This document shows, piece by piece, positions 32,801 to 42,624 of a stretch of DNA of 64,000 bases (the first letter of the stretch is position 1; every line of letters starts with the position of its first letter). The stretch is taken from positions 186,001-250,000 of the forward strand of contig NZ_FNVT01000017.1 of NCBI RefSeq assembly GCF_900108335.1, written 5' to 3'. The translations under genes and the position numbers were made by a program. Under the pieces are notes generated by a model. That model was not told the DNA's origin and made no database searches. It was given only the letters and a program-made list of their open reading frames with translations. The DNA comes from Nonomuraea solani. Its GTDB lineage: Bacteria > Actinomycetota > Actinomycetes > Streptosporangiales > Streptosporangiaceae.

Positions 32801-32858
32801 GGTCGCGCTCAGCGCCCTGCGGACCATCGCGATCGGCGTGGACGTCGAGGTGTGGTGA
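29838..32858 (+). CDS. BRCT-domain protein with WD40-like and TPR-like regions
   Basis: A 1006-residue cytoplasmic protein with no signal peptide or membrane helix. Residues 1-75 resemble a BRCT domain as in NAD-dependent DNA ligase (GCHIVLAGRFGRISKDEAARALELLGARV, then TDLVFAGAKSGAKA). Residues about 155-590 look like WD40-type blades (SPDGRHLAVG, WSADGRRIALEY, APDGRRALVFGG, WSPDGERAACV). The rest is helical and repeat-like (RRGEAAEARELALSIPEHQ, YAVLGWRERSERWFAAARK), suggesting TPR-type scaffolding. BRCT domains bind phosphoproteins or DNA ends. The combination suggests an assembly platform, but the role is unknown. Confidence 0.8.
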   Translation: MIINGCHIVLAGRFGRISKDEAARALELLGARVTASFSANTDLVFAGAKSGAKAGPAAVRGVPVYDEDALLAVLDGRDPGTPPPSPPFTGVPDGRMDPGEALDLLKNADWSTFSAPRDTVPLREALQALERAHGVTEAHRLATARIRDAGALLRHSGVHRGELNGHALSPDGRHLAVGSAPGDDYDRGGVLQLFEVATGHCVHAIDGIMGGIGFPDYARSLQWSADGRRIALEYNTNATGVWDPFGTAHEPIADAFFLASGRPLGMAFAPDGRRALVFGGGSGIVRNVIVAMHEGSVAGPPDANREGTPPIEFDGPLPGGLEKIWGDELLLNRAFWSRDGSRIYGQLSGEYAMISLDVAARRVAWILPLEEDTEAAPPEWSPDERLVAHQRDGKLVIADALTGETTAELPGRPGADVLCWGPGGRLAVVDPATGTVAIADATTGEHRYDLAIQAGTSNPGGWDARSWAWSPDGERAACVTAEGRIEIWSLGDHPERLRVLDGIRRIAGLWTHGFGLEWPTDDVLIAIGGHAVRFLRPGTGEIMADHPFHHAPSARRPLVLTGRDLGDGLPLDPSFALDEDTWAVAFEDGTVIAPPGRDDDLDGRLCWSVARRFAWPLRWGEPKTFPDPAIAGLGAASPETGHLLAPFRGRGSTAERAGTWPPPGTATVSDLITVTRGTLADLTGQGFHSEWTVDTLQQLAMIRARRGEAAEARELALSIPEHQRRPGLLARVALALGAAGFTAEAAAVLPDTGDDLSDVSDAADMAALAGAYAVLGWRERSERWFAAARKTADAHRSNWGARLPLVWALTQCGQEREARVVLDEGTGVPGPRHYGVPWLVCLLRRGETELVRELIGERSRPVDLNGTRTGGDRWFDDWAAPRALAVHGQPGLVRLWGEVNGCWVEPHLELAERIAADGPPTGPTAAELTDLAVKHADLVKRPKAAKRRDSAHLAREAAECGHVGAVLDLLPWMSGPNRHGLDSNTHTWVALSALRTIAIGVDVEVW

Positions 32859-32860
32859 TC

Positions 32861-32888
32861 GCGCGGGTGCCCGGCCGGGCACCCGCGC
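32861..32888. terminator. Perfect 28-bp palindrome between convergent genes
   Basis: Two 14-nt arms meet without a spacer between the BRCT-propeller stop and the GH15 stop. In RNA it would form a strong GC stem on either strand. It has no T tract, so termination is inferred. Confidence 0.55.
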
Positions 32889-32892
32889 CTCC

Positions 32893-34647
32893 CTACGACA
32901 GGGCCCGGGCCGCGTGCACCAGAGGCACGTGGCTGAACGCCTGCGGGAAGTTGCCCACCAGGCGGCCGTAGCGGGGGTCGTACTCCTCGGCCAGCAGCCC
33001 CACGTCGTTGCGCAGGGCCAGCAGCCGTTCGAACAGGTCTTTGGCCTCGTCTTTGCGGCCCTGCATCGCCATGACCTCCACCAGCCAGAAGCTGCAGGCC
33101 AGGAACGCGCCCTCGCCGCCGGGCAGCCCGTCCACGTCGTTGTCCTCCGCGATCGGGTAGCGCAGGACCAGCTCGTCGGCCATGAGCTCCTTCTCGATCG
33201 CCGCGACCGTGCCGGCGACGCGGGGGTCGTCGGCGGGCAGGAAGCCCACGATGGGGATCATCAGCAGCGCCGCGTCCAGCTCCGACGAGCCGTACGACTG
33301 CGTGAACGTGTTGCGCCGCTTGTCGAACCCCTTGTCGAGGATCTCCGCGTGCACGGTGTCGCGCAGCGTCCGCCACTTCTCCACCGGCCCGGTGCGGTGG
33401 AAGCGCTCCACGTATTTGACCGCCCGGTCGAGCGCCGCCCAGCACATGACCTTGGAGTGCACGAAGTGCCGGCGCGGGCCGCGCACCTCCCACAGGCCCT
33501 CGTCGGGCTCGTCCCAGTGGTCCTCCACGTAGTCGAGGAGCTGCCGCTGGATCGTCCACGCCCGGTCGTCGGCCGACAGGCCGCGGCTGCGGGCGACGAA
33601 AAGGCAGTTCATGACCTCGCCGTAGACGTCGAGCTGCAACTGCCGGACCGCCTCGTTGCCGATGCGCACCGGGCGGGAGTCCTCGTAGCCGTCGAGCCAG
33701 TCGAGGCGCAGCTCGGGCAGGCGGCGTTCGCCGGCCACGCCGTACATGATCTGGAGGTCCTGGGGCCGGCCGGCGATCGCCCGCAGCAGCCACGCGCGCC
33801 AGTCGGCCGCCTCCTCCAGGTAGCCGGAGCTGATGAGGGCGTCGAGCGTCAGCGTGGCGTCGCGCAGCCAGCAGAACCGGTAGTCCCAGTTGCGCACCCC
33901 GCCCAGGTCTTCGGGCAGCGACGTGGTGGGCGCGGCCACGATGCCGCCGGTCGGCGCGTACGTCAGGCCCTTCAGCGTGATGAGCGACCGGACCACGGCC
34001 TCCCGGTAGGGGCCGTCGTAGGTGCATTTGCCGACCCACTCCGCCCAGTACGCCTCGGTCTCCTCCAGTTGGTTCTCGCAGTGGATCTGCTGCGGCATCG
34101 GCTCGTGCGACGGATGCCACGTGAACACGAACGGCAGCCGCTGCCCCTCCTTGACGGTGAACGTCGCCCGGTGGGCGTAGTCACCGCCCTTCAGCGGCAC
34201 GGGGGAGTGCAGCCACACCGAGTCGGGCCCGCCGATCGCCTGCAGGTGCCCGTTGGTGCGGCGCACCCACGGCACGATGCGCCCGTAGTCGAAGCGCACC
34301 CTGAGCTGCGTGGAGACCTCCACGCTCCCGGAGACCCCCTCGACGATGCGCACGACGTCGGGGTTGCGGTCGCGCGGCGGCATGAAGTCGATCACGCGGA
34401 CCGTGCCGGTGGGGGTGTCCCACTCGCTCTCCAGGATGAGCGTGTCAGGACGATAGCGGCGCCTGGTGGCGGGCCTCCTGCCGGTGGGCCCCATCCACCA
34501 GTGCCCGTTGCGTTCGCTGCCGAGCAGTGCCGCGAAGCACGACGGCGAGTCGAACCTGGGCAGGCAGAGCCAGTCGATCGAACCGTCCCTGGCCACCAGC
34601 GCGGCCGACTGCATGTCTCCGATCAGGGCGTAATCCTCGATCCGCAT
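32893..34647 (-). CDS. Glycoside hydrolase family 15 protein (glucoamylase/trehalase-like)
   Basis: A 584-residue GH15 enzyme without signal peptide. It opens MRIEDYALIGDMQSAALVARDG, typical of the actinobacterial GH15 group, has an N-terminal beta-sandwich (about 1-230) and an (alpha/alpha)6 barrel with NWDYRFCWLRDATLTLDAL, GNEAVRQLQLDVYGEVM and HFVHSKVMCWAALDRAV. Enzymes of this group include mycobacterial trehalases and glucoamylases that invert the anomeric centre using two glutamates. The natural substrate, trehalose or an alpha-glucan, cannot be settled here. Confidence 0.88.
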   Translation of the reverse strand: MRIEDYALIGDMQSAALVARDGSIDWLCLPRFDSPSCFAALLGSERNGHWWMGPTGRRPATRRRYRPDTLILESEWDTPTGTVRVIDFMPPRDRNPDVVRIVEGVSGSVEVSTQLRVRFDYGRIVPWVRRTNGHLQAIGGPDSVWLHSPVPLKGGDYAHRATFTVKEGQRLPFVFTWHPSHEPMPQQIHCENQLEETEAYWAEWVGKCTYDGPYREAVVRSLITLKGLTYAPTGGIVAAPTTSLPEDLGGVRNWDYRFCWLRDATLTLDALISSGYLEEAADWRAWLLRAIAGRPQDLQIMYGVAGERRLPELRLDWLDGYEDSRPVRIGNEAVRQLQLDVYGEVMNCLFVARSRGLSADDRAWTIQRQLLDYVEDHWDEPDEGLWEVRGPRRHFVHSKVMCWAALDRAVKYVERFHRTGPVEKWRTLRDTVHAEILDKGFDKRRNTFTQSYGSSELDAALLMIPIVGFLPADDPRVAGTVAAIEKELMADELVLRYPIAEDNDVDGLPGGEGAFLACSFWLVEVMAMQGRKDEAKDLFERLLALRNDVGLLAEEYDPRYGRLVGNFPQAFSHVPLVHAARALS

Positions 34648-34653
34648 GCCTCA

Positions 34654-34659
34654 ACGCTA
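34654..34659 (-). promoter_or_regulatory. Leaderless -10 box of the GH15 gene
   Basis: On the minus strand TAGCGT, TGAGGC and ATG follow one another, the same layout and spacer as at the PhyH gene. Confidence 0.5.
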
Positions 34660-34725
34660 CTGGCGAAGGGGTGATCCCGTGGCCGGGTCGATCATGTCGC
34701 GTCATGTCCGGCCCGGCCACGAAGA

Positions 34726-35328
34726 TCACGTCAGGGGGAACCAGCGGCTGAACAGCTGGGTCAGCGGCCCGATGGCCAGGGCGAACACGACGGTCCCGAT
34801 CCCGACCGTGCCGCCGAGCAGCCAGCCGATGATCAGCACGGTGACCTCGATGAGAAAGCGCCCGAGGCGTACCGACAGGCCGAGCCGCACCAGGCCGGTC
34901 ATGATGCCGTCCCGGGGTCCTGGGCCCATGCCGGCGCCGATGTAGAGGACGGTGGCGAGCGCGATGGAGACGACGCCGCCGGCCACGCAGGCCGCCTGGA
35001 ACGCCAGATTGCCCGGCGTGGGCAGCAGGTAGATCGCCGCGTCGGCGAACAGGCCCAGGAACACCACGTTGCTCAGGGTGCCGATCCCCGGCTTCTGCTT
35101 CAGCGGGATCCACAGCAGCATCACCAGCGCGCCCACCAGGATGATGATCGTCCCGATGGACAGCCCGGTGCGCAGGCCGAGGCCCTGGTGGAAGACGTCC
35201 CACGGGTCGTTCCCCAGCCCGGATTCCACCTGGAGGCCGATGCCGAGCCCGTAGAGCGCCAGCCCGCCGTAGAGGCGGACGAGGCGGGCGGGCATGGTGG
35301 CAGGCCGGGAAACGGTCGTATCGCTCAT
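34726..35328 (-). CDS. YczE/YitT-like integral membrane protein
   Basis: A 200-residue protein with about five transmembrane helices and the family phrases GLGNDPWDVFHQGL and GAGMGPGPRDGIMTGLVRLG. It belongs to the YczE group of membrane proteins of unknown transport role. ATG at 35328 is chosen; a longer frame lacks the usual start. It is divergent from a MocR-type regulator with 44 bp between the starts, a pairing found widely in bacteria, where the regulator is thought to control the membrane protein. Confidence 0.87.
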   Translation of the reverse strand: MSDTTVSRPATMPARLVRLYGGLALYGLGIGLQVESGLGNDPWDVFHQGLGLRTGLSIGTIIILVGALVMLLWIPLKQKPGIGTLSNVVFLGLFADAAIYLLPTPGNLAFQAACVAGGVVSIALATVLYIGAGMGPGPRDGIMTGLVRLGLSVRLGRFLIEVTVLIIGWLLGGTVGIGTVVFALAIGPLTQLFSRWFPLT

Positions 35329-35341
35329 AATGGACCAAGAG

Positions 35342-35361
35342 TGGCAGGGTTCAACTTGCCA
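35342..35361. promoter_or_regulatory. TGGCA/TGCCA inverted repeat between yczE-like and mocR-like genes
   Basis: TGGCA and TGCCA are separated by 10 nt in the 44-bp divergent space. Further GGCCA/TGGCC elements follow at 35368-35386. This could be the MocR-type regulator's own operator, controlling both directions. Confidence 0.4.
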
Positions 35362-35372
35362 AAACAGGGCCA

Positions 35373-36818
35373 ATGACGAAAAGTGGCCTTATGAGGCACC
35401 TGTCAGCGACGCAAGTGGCCCGGCTGGTCCAGGCCGATCCCGCCGCCCGGCCGTACTACCGCGCCCTCGCCGACGGCGTCCGCGCCCTCATCATGGACGG
35501 CCAGATCCCGGTACGCGTCCGCATGCCCGCAGAACGCCACCTCGCCGAGACCCTCAAGGTCAGCCGCACCACCGTCACCGCGGCCTACGACCTGCTGCGC
35601 GAGCGCGGCTACCTGGAGAGCCGCCAGGGCTCCGGTAGCTGGACCGCGCTGCCCGACCCGGCCACCGCGCCCGACAACCCGTGGCTCAGCGCCGACGGCG
35701 ACGGCCTCGTCCAGCTCCAGTGCGCCGCCCCGCCCGCCCCCGCGGTCCTGCGCGAGGCGATGATCGAGGCGGTCGACGACATTCCCCGGTACGGCATGGG
35801 CAACGGCTACGACCCCATGGGCCTGCCCGTCCTCAGGGAGCGCATCGCCGCCTACTACACCGCCAAGGGCGTGGCCACCAGGCCGGAGCAGATCATCGTC
35901 ACCACCGGCTCCCAGCACGCGCTCCAGCTCGTCATCGGCCTGCTCGTCCGGCCGGGCGACGCGGTGGTCGTGGAGTCGCCGACGTACCCGCACCCCATGG
36001 AGGCGGCCCGGCACCGCGGCGCGCGGATCGTGCCGGTCGGGATCTCGCACGAGGGCTGGCAGCAGGACCTGGTCGCCGGTGCCATGCGTCAGTCGGGGGC
36101 GCGCCTCGCCTACCTCATGCCCGACTTCCACAACCCGACGGGCGCCCTCATGGAGGACCCGGTCCGCGCGGCCGTCGCGGGGGCCGCCCGGCGCGCCGGC
36201 ACGATGCTGCTGGTGGACGAGACCTGGGGGGAGCTGGCGCTGGACGACGTGCCGCCGACCTCGCCGATGGCCGCCTTCGACACCGACAGCCGGGTGATCA
36301 GCGTCGGGTCGGCGTCCAAGCTGTGGTGGGGCGGGCTGCGCATCGGCTGGGTCCGCACCACGGCCGCGCTGGCCCGCAGCCTGGCCCTGTTCCGCTCGTC
36401 GGTGGACATCGCCAGCCCGGTGCTGGAGCAGCTCGTGGTGGCGCGGCTGTTCGACCGCCTGGAGGAGACGCGCGCCGAGCGCCGCCGCACGCTGCGCGCC
36501 TCACGCGACGCGCTGGTGTCGGGGCTGCGCGAGCACCTGCCGGAGTGGACGTTCGCGGTGCCGCGCGGCGGTGGCACCCTCTGGGTCCGCCTGGACACCG
36601 CCGCCACCCCGCTCGCCGAGGCGGCGCTCGCCCACGGCCTCCGGCTCGCGCCCGGCCCCTGGTTCGGCCTGGAGGGCACCCTGGAGGGCTACCTCCGCCT
36701 CCCCTTCACCCACCCGCCCGGCCTTCTCGCCGAAGCCATCACCCGCCTCCGCGCCGCCCGCGACCACGGCCCCACCGGCACCCCGCTCACCCCGGACTCG
36801 CTCATCGCGATGGTGTGA
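35373..36818 (+). CDS. MocR/PdxR-type regulator (GntR HTH plus aminotransferase domain)
   Basis: A 481-residue fusion. Residues about 20-95 hold a winged helix of the GntR type (MPAERHLAETLKVSRTTVTAAYDLLRERGYLESRQGSGS). Residues about 120-470 are a fold-type I aminotransferase-like domain with the PLP-lysine in SVGSASKLWWGGLRIGW. Such proteins usually regulate genes in response to PLP or an amino compound and do not act as enzymes. A second ATG 18 bp downstream is a possible start. Divergent from the YczE-like gene. Confidence 0.88.
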   Translation: MTKSGLMRHLSATQVARLVQADPAARPYYRALADGVRALIMDGQIPVRVRMPAERHLAETLKVSRTTVTAAYDLLRERGYLESRQGSGSWTALPDPATAPDNPWLSADGDGLVQLQCAAPPAPAVLREAMIEAVDDIPRYGMGNGYDPMGLPVLRERIAAYYTAKGVATRPEQIIVTTGSQHALQLVIGLLVRPGDAVVVESPTYPHPMEAARHRGARIVPVGISHEGWQQDLVAGAMRQSGARLAYLMPDFHNPTGALMEDPVRAAVAGAARRAGTMLLVDETWGELALDDVPPTSPMAAFDTDSRVISVGSASKLWWGGLRIGWVRTTAALARSLALFRSSVDIASPVLEQLVVARLFDRLEETRAERRRTLRASRDALVSGLREHLPEWTFAVPRGGGTLWVRLDTAATPLAEAALAHGLRLAPGPWFGLEGTLEGYLRLPFTHPPGLLAEAITRLRAARDHGPTGTPLTPDSLIAMV

Positions 36819-36925
36819 GCGGTCGCCGCGGGTCTCGTGGACGGCCGCGACGATGTCGTCATTCGCCGGGCCGTTCTTTTGCGGCCGTCGCAGCGCGCGG
36901 TCCGTTGTCCCGGGATCCGCCGCCG

Positions 36926-37534
36926 TCACTCGCCGATCCCCCTGGCCAGCGGCGCGCGCCAGTTGCGGCGCATGGCGGCGAGCCTGAGCCCGAACGCCAG
37001 CACCGCCGCCGCCAGCGTCGCCGGCCACCCGTACAGTCCGTGCGCCCACAACCCCGCCATCGCCCCCGACCCCAGCATGGCCGGCACCGCGTAGAGCTGC
37101 CGGTCGTACAGCAGGGTCGGGATCTCCCCGGCCAGGACGTCACGCAGCATGCCCCCGCCGATCCCCGTCGTGACCCCCAGCAGCGCCGCGTGCAGCGGGC
37201 TGAGCCCGTATTCGAGGGCCTTCTCCGTCCCGACCGCGCAGAACAGGCCGAGCCCCGCCGCGTCCAGCACCAGGATGGCCGGCATCACGCGGGCCACGTG
37301 CGGATGCCAGAAGAAGACGATCGCCGTGGCCACCACGGGCACCAGGACGTAGCCGAGGCTCTGGAAGGCGGCGGGCCGCACGTTCAGGATCAGGTCACGG
37401 ACGACGCCCCCGCCCAGAGCGGTCATTTCGGCCAGCACCCCCATCCCGACCACGTCGAGGCGTTTGCGCACACCCATGAGCGCCCCCGACAGGGCGAAGA
37501 CAAAAATGCCGACAAGGTCGAGAATTTCGGACAC
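36926..37534 (-). CDS. TRIC-family cation channel homologue (UPF0126)
   Basis: A 202-residue membrane protein with seven predicted helices in two related halves, each with a Gly-rich motif: ALGGGVVRDLIL and GIGGGMLRDVLAG. These mark the bacterial trimeric intracellular cation channel family (old name UPF0126/YadS). GTG start at 37534, 10 bp after the POT transporter stop, so the two genes probably share a transcript. The physiological ion and role are uncertain. Confidence 0.88.
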   Translation of the reverse strand: MSEILDLVGIFVFALSGALMGVRKRLDVVGMGVLAEMTALGGGVVRDLILNVRPAAFQSLGYVLVPVVATAIVFFWHPHVARVMPAILVLDAAGLGLFCAVGTEKALEYGLSPLHAALLGVTTGIGGGMLRDVLAGEIPTLLYDRQLYAVPAMLGSGAMAGLWAHGLYGWPATLAAAVLAFGLRLAAMRRNWRAPLARGIGE

Positions 37535-37544
37535 GTCGGAATGT

Positions 37545-39023
37545 TTACCTCATGACGGGCTCATGATGCTCGGCCATCATCACCCGCAACTTCCGCGTGA
37601 ACATGAACAGCGCCACCCCGGCCACGATCGCCATCGCCGCCAGCACCAGGTAGTACATCGGCTCCGACAGCACCCGGTTGAGCCGCCCCGTCTGCCCGCC
37701 GACCGCGTCGCCCACCGACACCGCGATGAACCAGACCCCCAGCATCTGCCCCTTGAACGCCTCCGGCGCCAGCTTCGTCGTCACCGACAGCCCGACCGGG
37801 CTCAGCGACAGCTCCCCGAACACCTGGATCAGGTAGACCAGCACCAGCCACCACACCGACACCCGGCCCGCCCCGGCCAGCGCCGCCGCCACGGCCATGA
37901 CCACGAAGCTCAGCCCAACCATGACCAGCGCGAACCCGAACTTCTGCGGCGTGCTCACCCGCGTGCCCAGCCGCACCCACAGAGCCGCGAACACCGGTAC
38001 GAAGATCATGATGAACAGCGGGTTGAACGACTGCGTCGTGGCCTGGTTGATCGAGAAGCCGAACAACGACAGGTCGGTGTGATCCTGGGCGAAGAACAGC
38101 AGCTTGCTCGGCGCCAGGTCGTAGATCATCCAGAACACGGCCGCCGCCACGAACAGCCAGATGTACGCCTTCATCCGGATGCGCTCATCCTCGGTCAGGT
38201 CGTGGCCGCCGAACATGATGTACGCGAAATAGGCCACCGGCACCACCAGGATCACCACCGTGACCACCAGGGTCAGCCGGTCGATCGTCAGCGTCCCGGT
38301 CGCCGCCCACACCCCCAGCGCGCCCGCCGTCACCACCACCGCGAACGCCGTGACCAGCCCGGCCCGGCGCCGCTCGCCACCCGACAGGGGCATGCCCGGC
38401 CGCTCACCGATCCCGCGCAGCCCGCGCCCGCCCCAGAGGTACTGGGCCAGGCCCAGCGCCATCCCGACCGCCGCCGCCCCGAACCCCAGGTGCCAGCGGT
38501 CGCCCTCCGCCAGCCGGCCGACCACGAGCGGCGCGAAGAAGGCGCCCAGGTTGATGCCCAGGTAGAACAGCGAGAACCCGGCGTCCCTCCGCCCGTCGTC
38601 CGCCTCCGGGTAGAGCCGGCCGACCATGACGGAGATGTTCGGCTTGAGCAGGCCGGTGCCGGTGATGATCAGCAGCAGCCCGAGCCAGACGAAGAACGCC
38701 GACCCCGCCGGGATCGCCATGCTGATGTGGCCCAGCATGATGACGAACCCGCCCCAGAACACCGACCTGCGCGCCCCGAGAATGCGGTCCGCGATCCAGC
38801 CGCCCGGCAGCGCCACCAGGTAGATCAGCGCGCCGTAGACGCCGACGACCGCCTGCGCCGTCTCCTGCGACAGGCCCAGGCCCTGGTGCGCGGGCGAGGC
38901 GGCCATGAACGTGGCCAGGATCGCCCGCAGCCCGTACCAGCTGAACCGCTCCCACATCTCGGTGCCGAACAGGGTGGCCAGGCCCCGCGGATGCCCGAAG
39001 AACGTCCTTTCGCCGCCGCCCAT
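37545..39023 (-). CDS. POT-family proton-coupled oligopeptide transporter
   Basis: A 492-residue MFS protein of the POT/PTR type: 14 helices, an early E-x-x-E-R motif (GTEMWERFSWYGLRAIL), GGWIADRILGARR and the signature LYLGINLGAF variant SLFYLGINLGAFFAPL. The end of the N-terminal bundle holds GTGLLKPNISVMVG. It would import di- and tripeptides with protons. The ATG has GAGGAAGG upstream. A TRIC-channel gene follows it. The broad peptide range makes a link to the NRPS cluster unlikely. Confidence 0.9.
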   Translation of the reverse strand: MGGGERTFFGHPRGLATLFGTEMWERFSWYGLRAILATFMAASPAHQGLGLSQETAQAVVGVYGALIYLVALPGGWIADRILGARRSVFWGGFVIMLGHISMAIPAGSAFFVWLGLLLIITGTGLLKPNISVMVGRLYPEADDGRRDAGFSLFYLGINLGAFFAPLVVGRLAEGDRWHLGFGAAAVGMALGLAQYLWGGRGLRGIGERPGMPLSGGERRRAGLVTAFAVVVTAGALGVWAATGTLTIDRLTLVVTVVILVVPVAYFAYIMFGGHDLTEDERIRMKAYIWLFVAAAVFWMIYDLAPSKLLFFAQDHTDLSLFGFSINQATTQSFNPLFIMIFVPVFAALWVRLGTRVSTPQKFGFALVMVGLSFVVMAVAAALAGAGRVSVWWLVLVYLIQVFGELSLSPVGLSVTTKLAPEAFKGQMLGVWFIAVSVGDAVGGQTGRLNRVLSEPMYYLVLAAMAIVAGVALFMFTRKLRVMMAEHHEPVMR

Positions 39024-39149
39024 GACCTTCCTCTCCGCATTTGTGTGATCACTCTACGTGAAGGATGTTCCAAGGTCTTGCCGCTACCCCGGGGGTGTGG
39101 TGCGATGCATGCCATTCATGCAAGTGAATACTGACTGGAGGCGGCTCCC

Positions 39150-40994
<1,845 letters not shown>

Positions 40995-41052
40995 TCCCGG
41001 GCTTTGCCATTCGGGGCGTGTGTTGTGGTCCTGGCCATTACCGGCCGGTTCC

Positions 41053-41058
41053 TACCGT
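41053..41058 (+). promoter_or_regulatory. Leaderless -10 box of the Pro-rich secreted protein gene
   Basis: TACCGT lies 7 nt before the ATG at 41066, with no ribosome-binding site. Confidence 0.45.
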
Positions 41059-41065
41059 CTCGATC

Positions 41066-42469
41066 ATGACCAGAAGCCTGCTTCTCCTCTCGCTCGCGGC
41101 GGGGTCGCTCACGGCGCCCGCGGCCGCCGCCGCGACCGAGCCCGCCATCCGCGCCATCACCGTACGTCCCGCGGCCCCGGTCGTCGGCGCGCACGGCTCC
41201 GTCCGCCTGGTGATCGACGTGATCGCCAAGGGGGTACGGGGTAAGGACGGCGTCTCCGTCAAGGTCGAACCCGGCACGCCGCCCGCGCCCCTGCTGGCCG
41301 ACAAGGCGCCTGTGCTCCCGGACCCGGCACCCGACCTCCCACCGGCCTCCGCCCCGGCCCCGGTCCGAGCGCCGGCCCAGCCACCGGTCCAGCCACCGGT
41401 CCAGCCACCGGCCCAATCACCGGCCCAATCACCGGCCCAATCACCGGCCCAATCACCGGCCCAATCACCGGCCCAATCACCGGCTCAGCCTCCGGTCCAG
41501 TCACCGGCCGAACCGCCGGCCCAGTCTCCAGCCAAGCCTCCGGTCCAAGCGCCGGCTCGACCCGCGGTCCAGCCACCCGGCCAGCCAGCAGGTCAACCAC
41601 CGGCCGAACCGCCGGCCAAATCACCGGCCCAGGCACCGGCGGAGCCACCGGCCAAGTCGCCGGCCAAGTCGCCGGCCCAATCACCGGCCGAGCCTCCGGT
41701 TGTCGCACCGGCCGAACCACCGGCCCAGGCACCGGTCCAGCCGCCAGGCATGGCGCCGGCCCGGCCGGCGGTCGAGCCCCCGGCCGGGTCGCCCGCCGGG
41801 TCGCCCGCCGGGTCGCGGGCCGGGTCGCCGGCCGTGGCATCGGCCGGGTCGCCGGCCGCCGCAGCCGTCCAGCCGGAGCGGCGGCACGCGCCCGGCACCG
41901 GCCCCAAGGACGGCGTCCCCGCGGCTCGCCCGGTGACCGGCCCGGTTACAGGCCCGGTGATCCCGCCCCGTCTGGTGTGGCGTCTGGCCCCGGCCCCACC
42001 GGCTCGTATGACCGGCGGCTGGCAGACCTGGCGCTTCCTCCCGGACAAGCGCCTCAACCGCTACTACGCGGCCGGCACCTGGACGATCACCGTCACCGCC
42101 AAGGGCCCGGGCGGGACGACCATCACCGAGTACGCCGCGTTCGACCTCAAGCGGGAGACCAAGCTCACATCGGTGACCGCCGACAAGGCCGCCCGCTCCA
42201 ACGGCGGCGTGCGCCTGCGCGGCTCGCTCACCCGCGTGGACCCGCGCGGCCTCACCGACCACGGCCCGTTCGGCAAGCAGCCCATCGAGATCCTCTGGCG
42301 TCCCGACGCCACCTCGGCCTGGGAAAAGGTGGGACACGCGACCACGGACGCCGCGGGCGCCTTCGTCGCGACGGTGCCGGGCAGGACCGGCGGCTACTGG
42401 CGCGCCCGCTACCCCGGAACCAGCCACTACGCAACAGACGCCTCGAAATCCCGACAAATCGTGCAATAA
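41066..42469 (+). CDS. Secreted protein with long (PAQS)n repeat and beta-sandwich end
   Basis: A 467-residue protein with a Sec signal (MTRSLLLLSLAAGSLTAPAAA), a short folded N-terminal region (about 25-75), a 180-residue Pro/Ala/Gln/Ser repeat (about 105-285), and a C-terminal region (about 300-467) rich in beta strands ending in a domain of about 100 residues. That last domain (TSVTADKAARSNGGVRLRGSL, then WRPD, WEKVGHATTDAAGAFVATV, GYWRARYPG) shares its pattern with the next gene. The Pro-rich part may span the cell wall. There is no sortase motif. The function is unknown. Confidence 0.82.
   Translation: MTRSLLLLSLAAGSLTAPAAAAATEPAIRAITVRPAAPVVGAHGSVRLVIDVIAKGVRGKDGVSVKVEPGTPPAPLLADKAPVLPDPAPDLPPASAPAPVRAPAQPPVQPPVQPPAQSPAQSPAQSPAQSPAQSPAQSPAQPPVQSPAEPPAQSPAKPPVQAPARPAVQPPGQPAGQPPAEPPAKSPAQAPAEPPAKSPAKSPAQSPAEPPVVAPAEPPAQAPVQPPGMAPARPAVEPPAGSPAGSPAGSRAGSPAVASAGSPAAAAVQPERRHAPGTGPKDGVPAARPVTGPVTGPVIPPRLVWRLAPAPPARMTGGWQTWRFLPDKRLNRYYAAGTWTITVTAKGPGGTTITEYAAFDLKRETKLTSVTADKAARSNGGVRLRGSLTRVDPRGLTDHGPFGKQPIEILWRPDATSAWEKVGHATTDAAGAFVATVPGRTGGYWRARYPGTSHYATDASKSRQIVQ
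41380..41900. repeat. 12-bp tandem repeats encoding Pro-Ala-Gln-Ser
   Basis: Six exact copies of CAATCACCGGCC at about 41413-41482 are flanked by degenerate copies of the same 12-bp unit (and of CGGGTCGCCCGC nearer the end). The repeat keeps the reading frame of the secreted protein and should vary in length between strains. Confidence 0.85.
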
Positions 42470-42624
42470 GGCATTAAAGCGCACTAACTTAATCGCTACG
42501 CTAAACCGGCGTTGCAAAATCGTGATCAACCTATTCGCAACTTTTCCTTACTCTTACGCGTCATTGGCGTTGACGTGCCCCGGTCCCGGGGTGCGTTTGA
42601 GACGGGGAAGGAATTCCGATTTTG

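Noticed and set aside
37545..39023. POT transporter as part of the NRPS cluster
   Set aside because: It lies over 11 kb away among unrelated genes and has its own export partner in NRPS-2.
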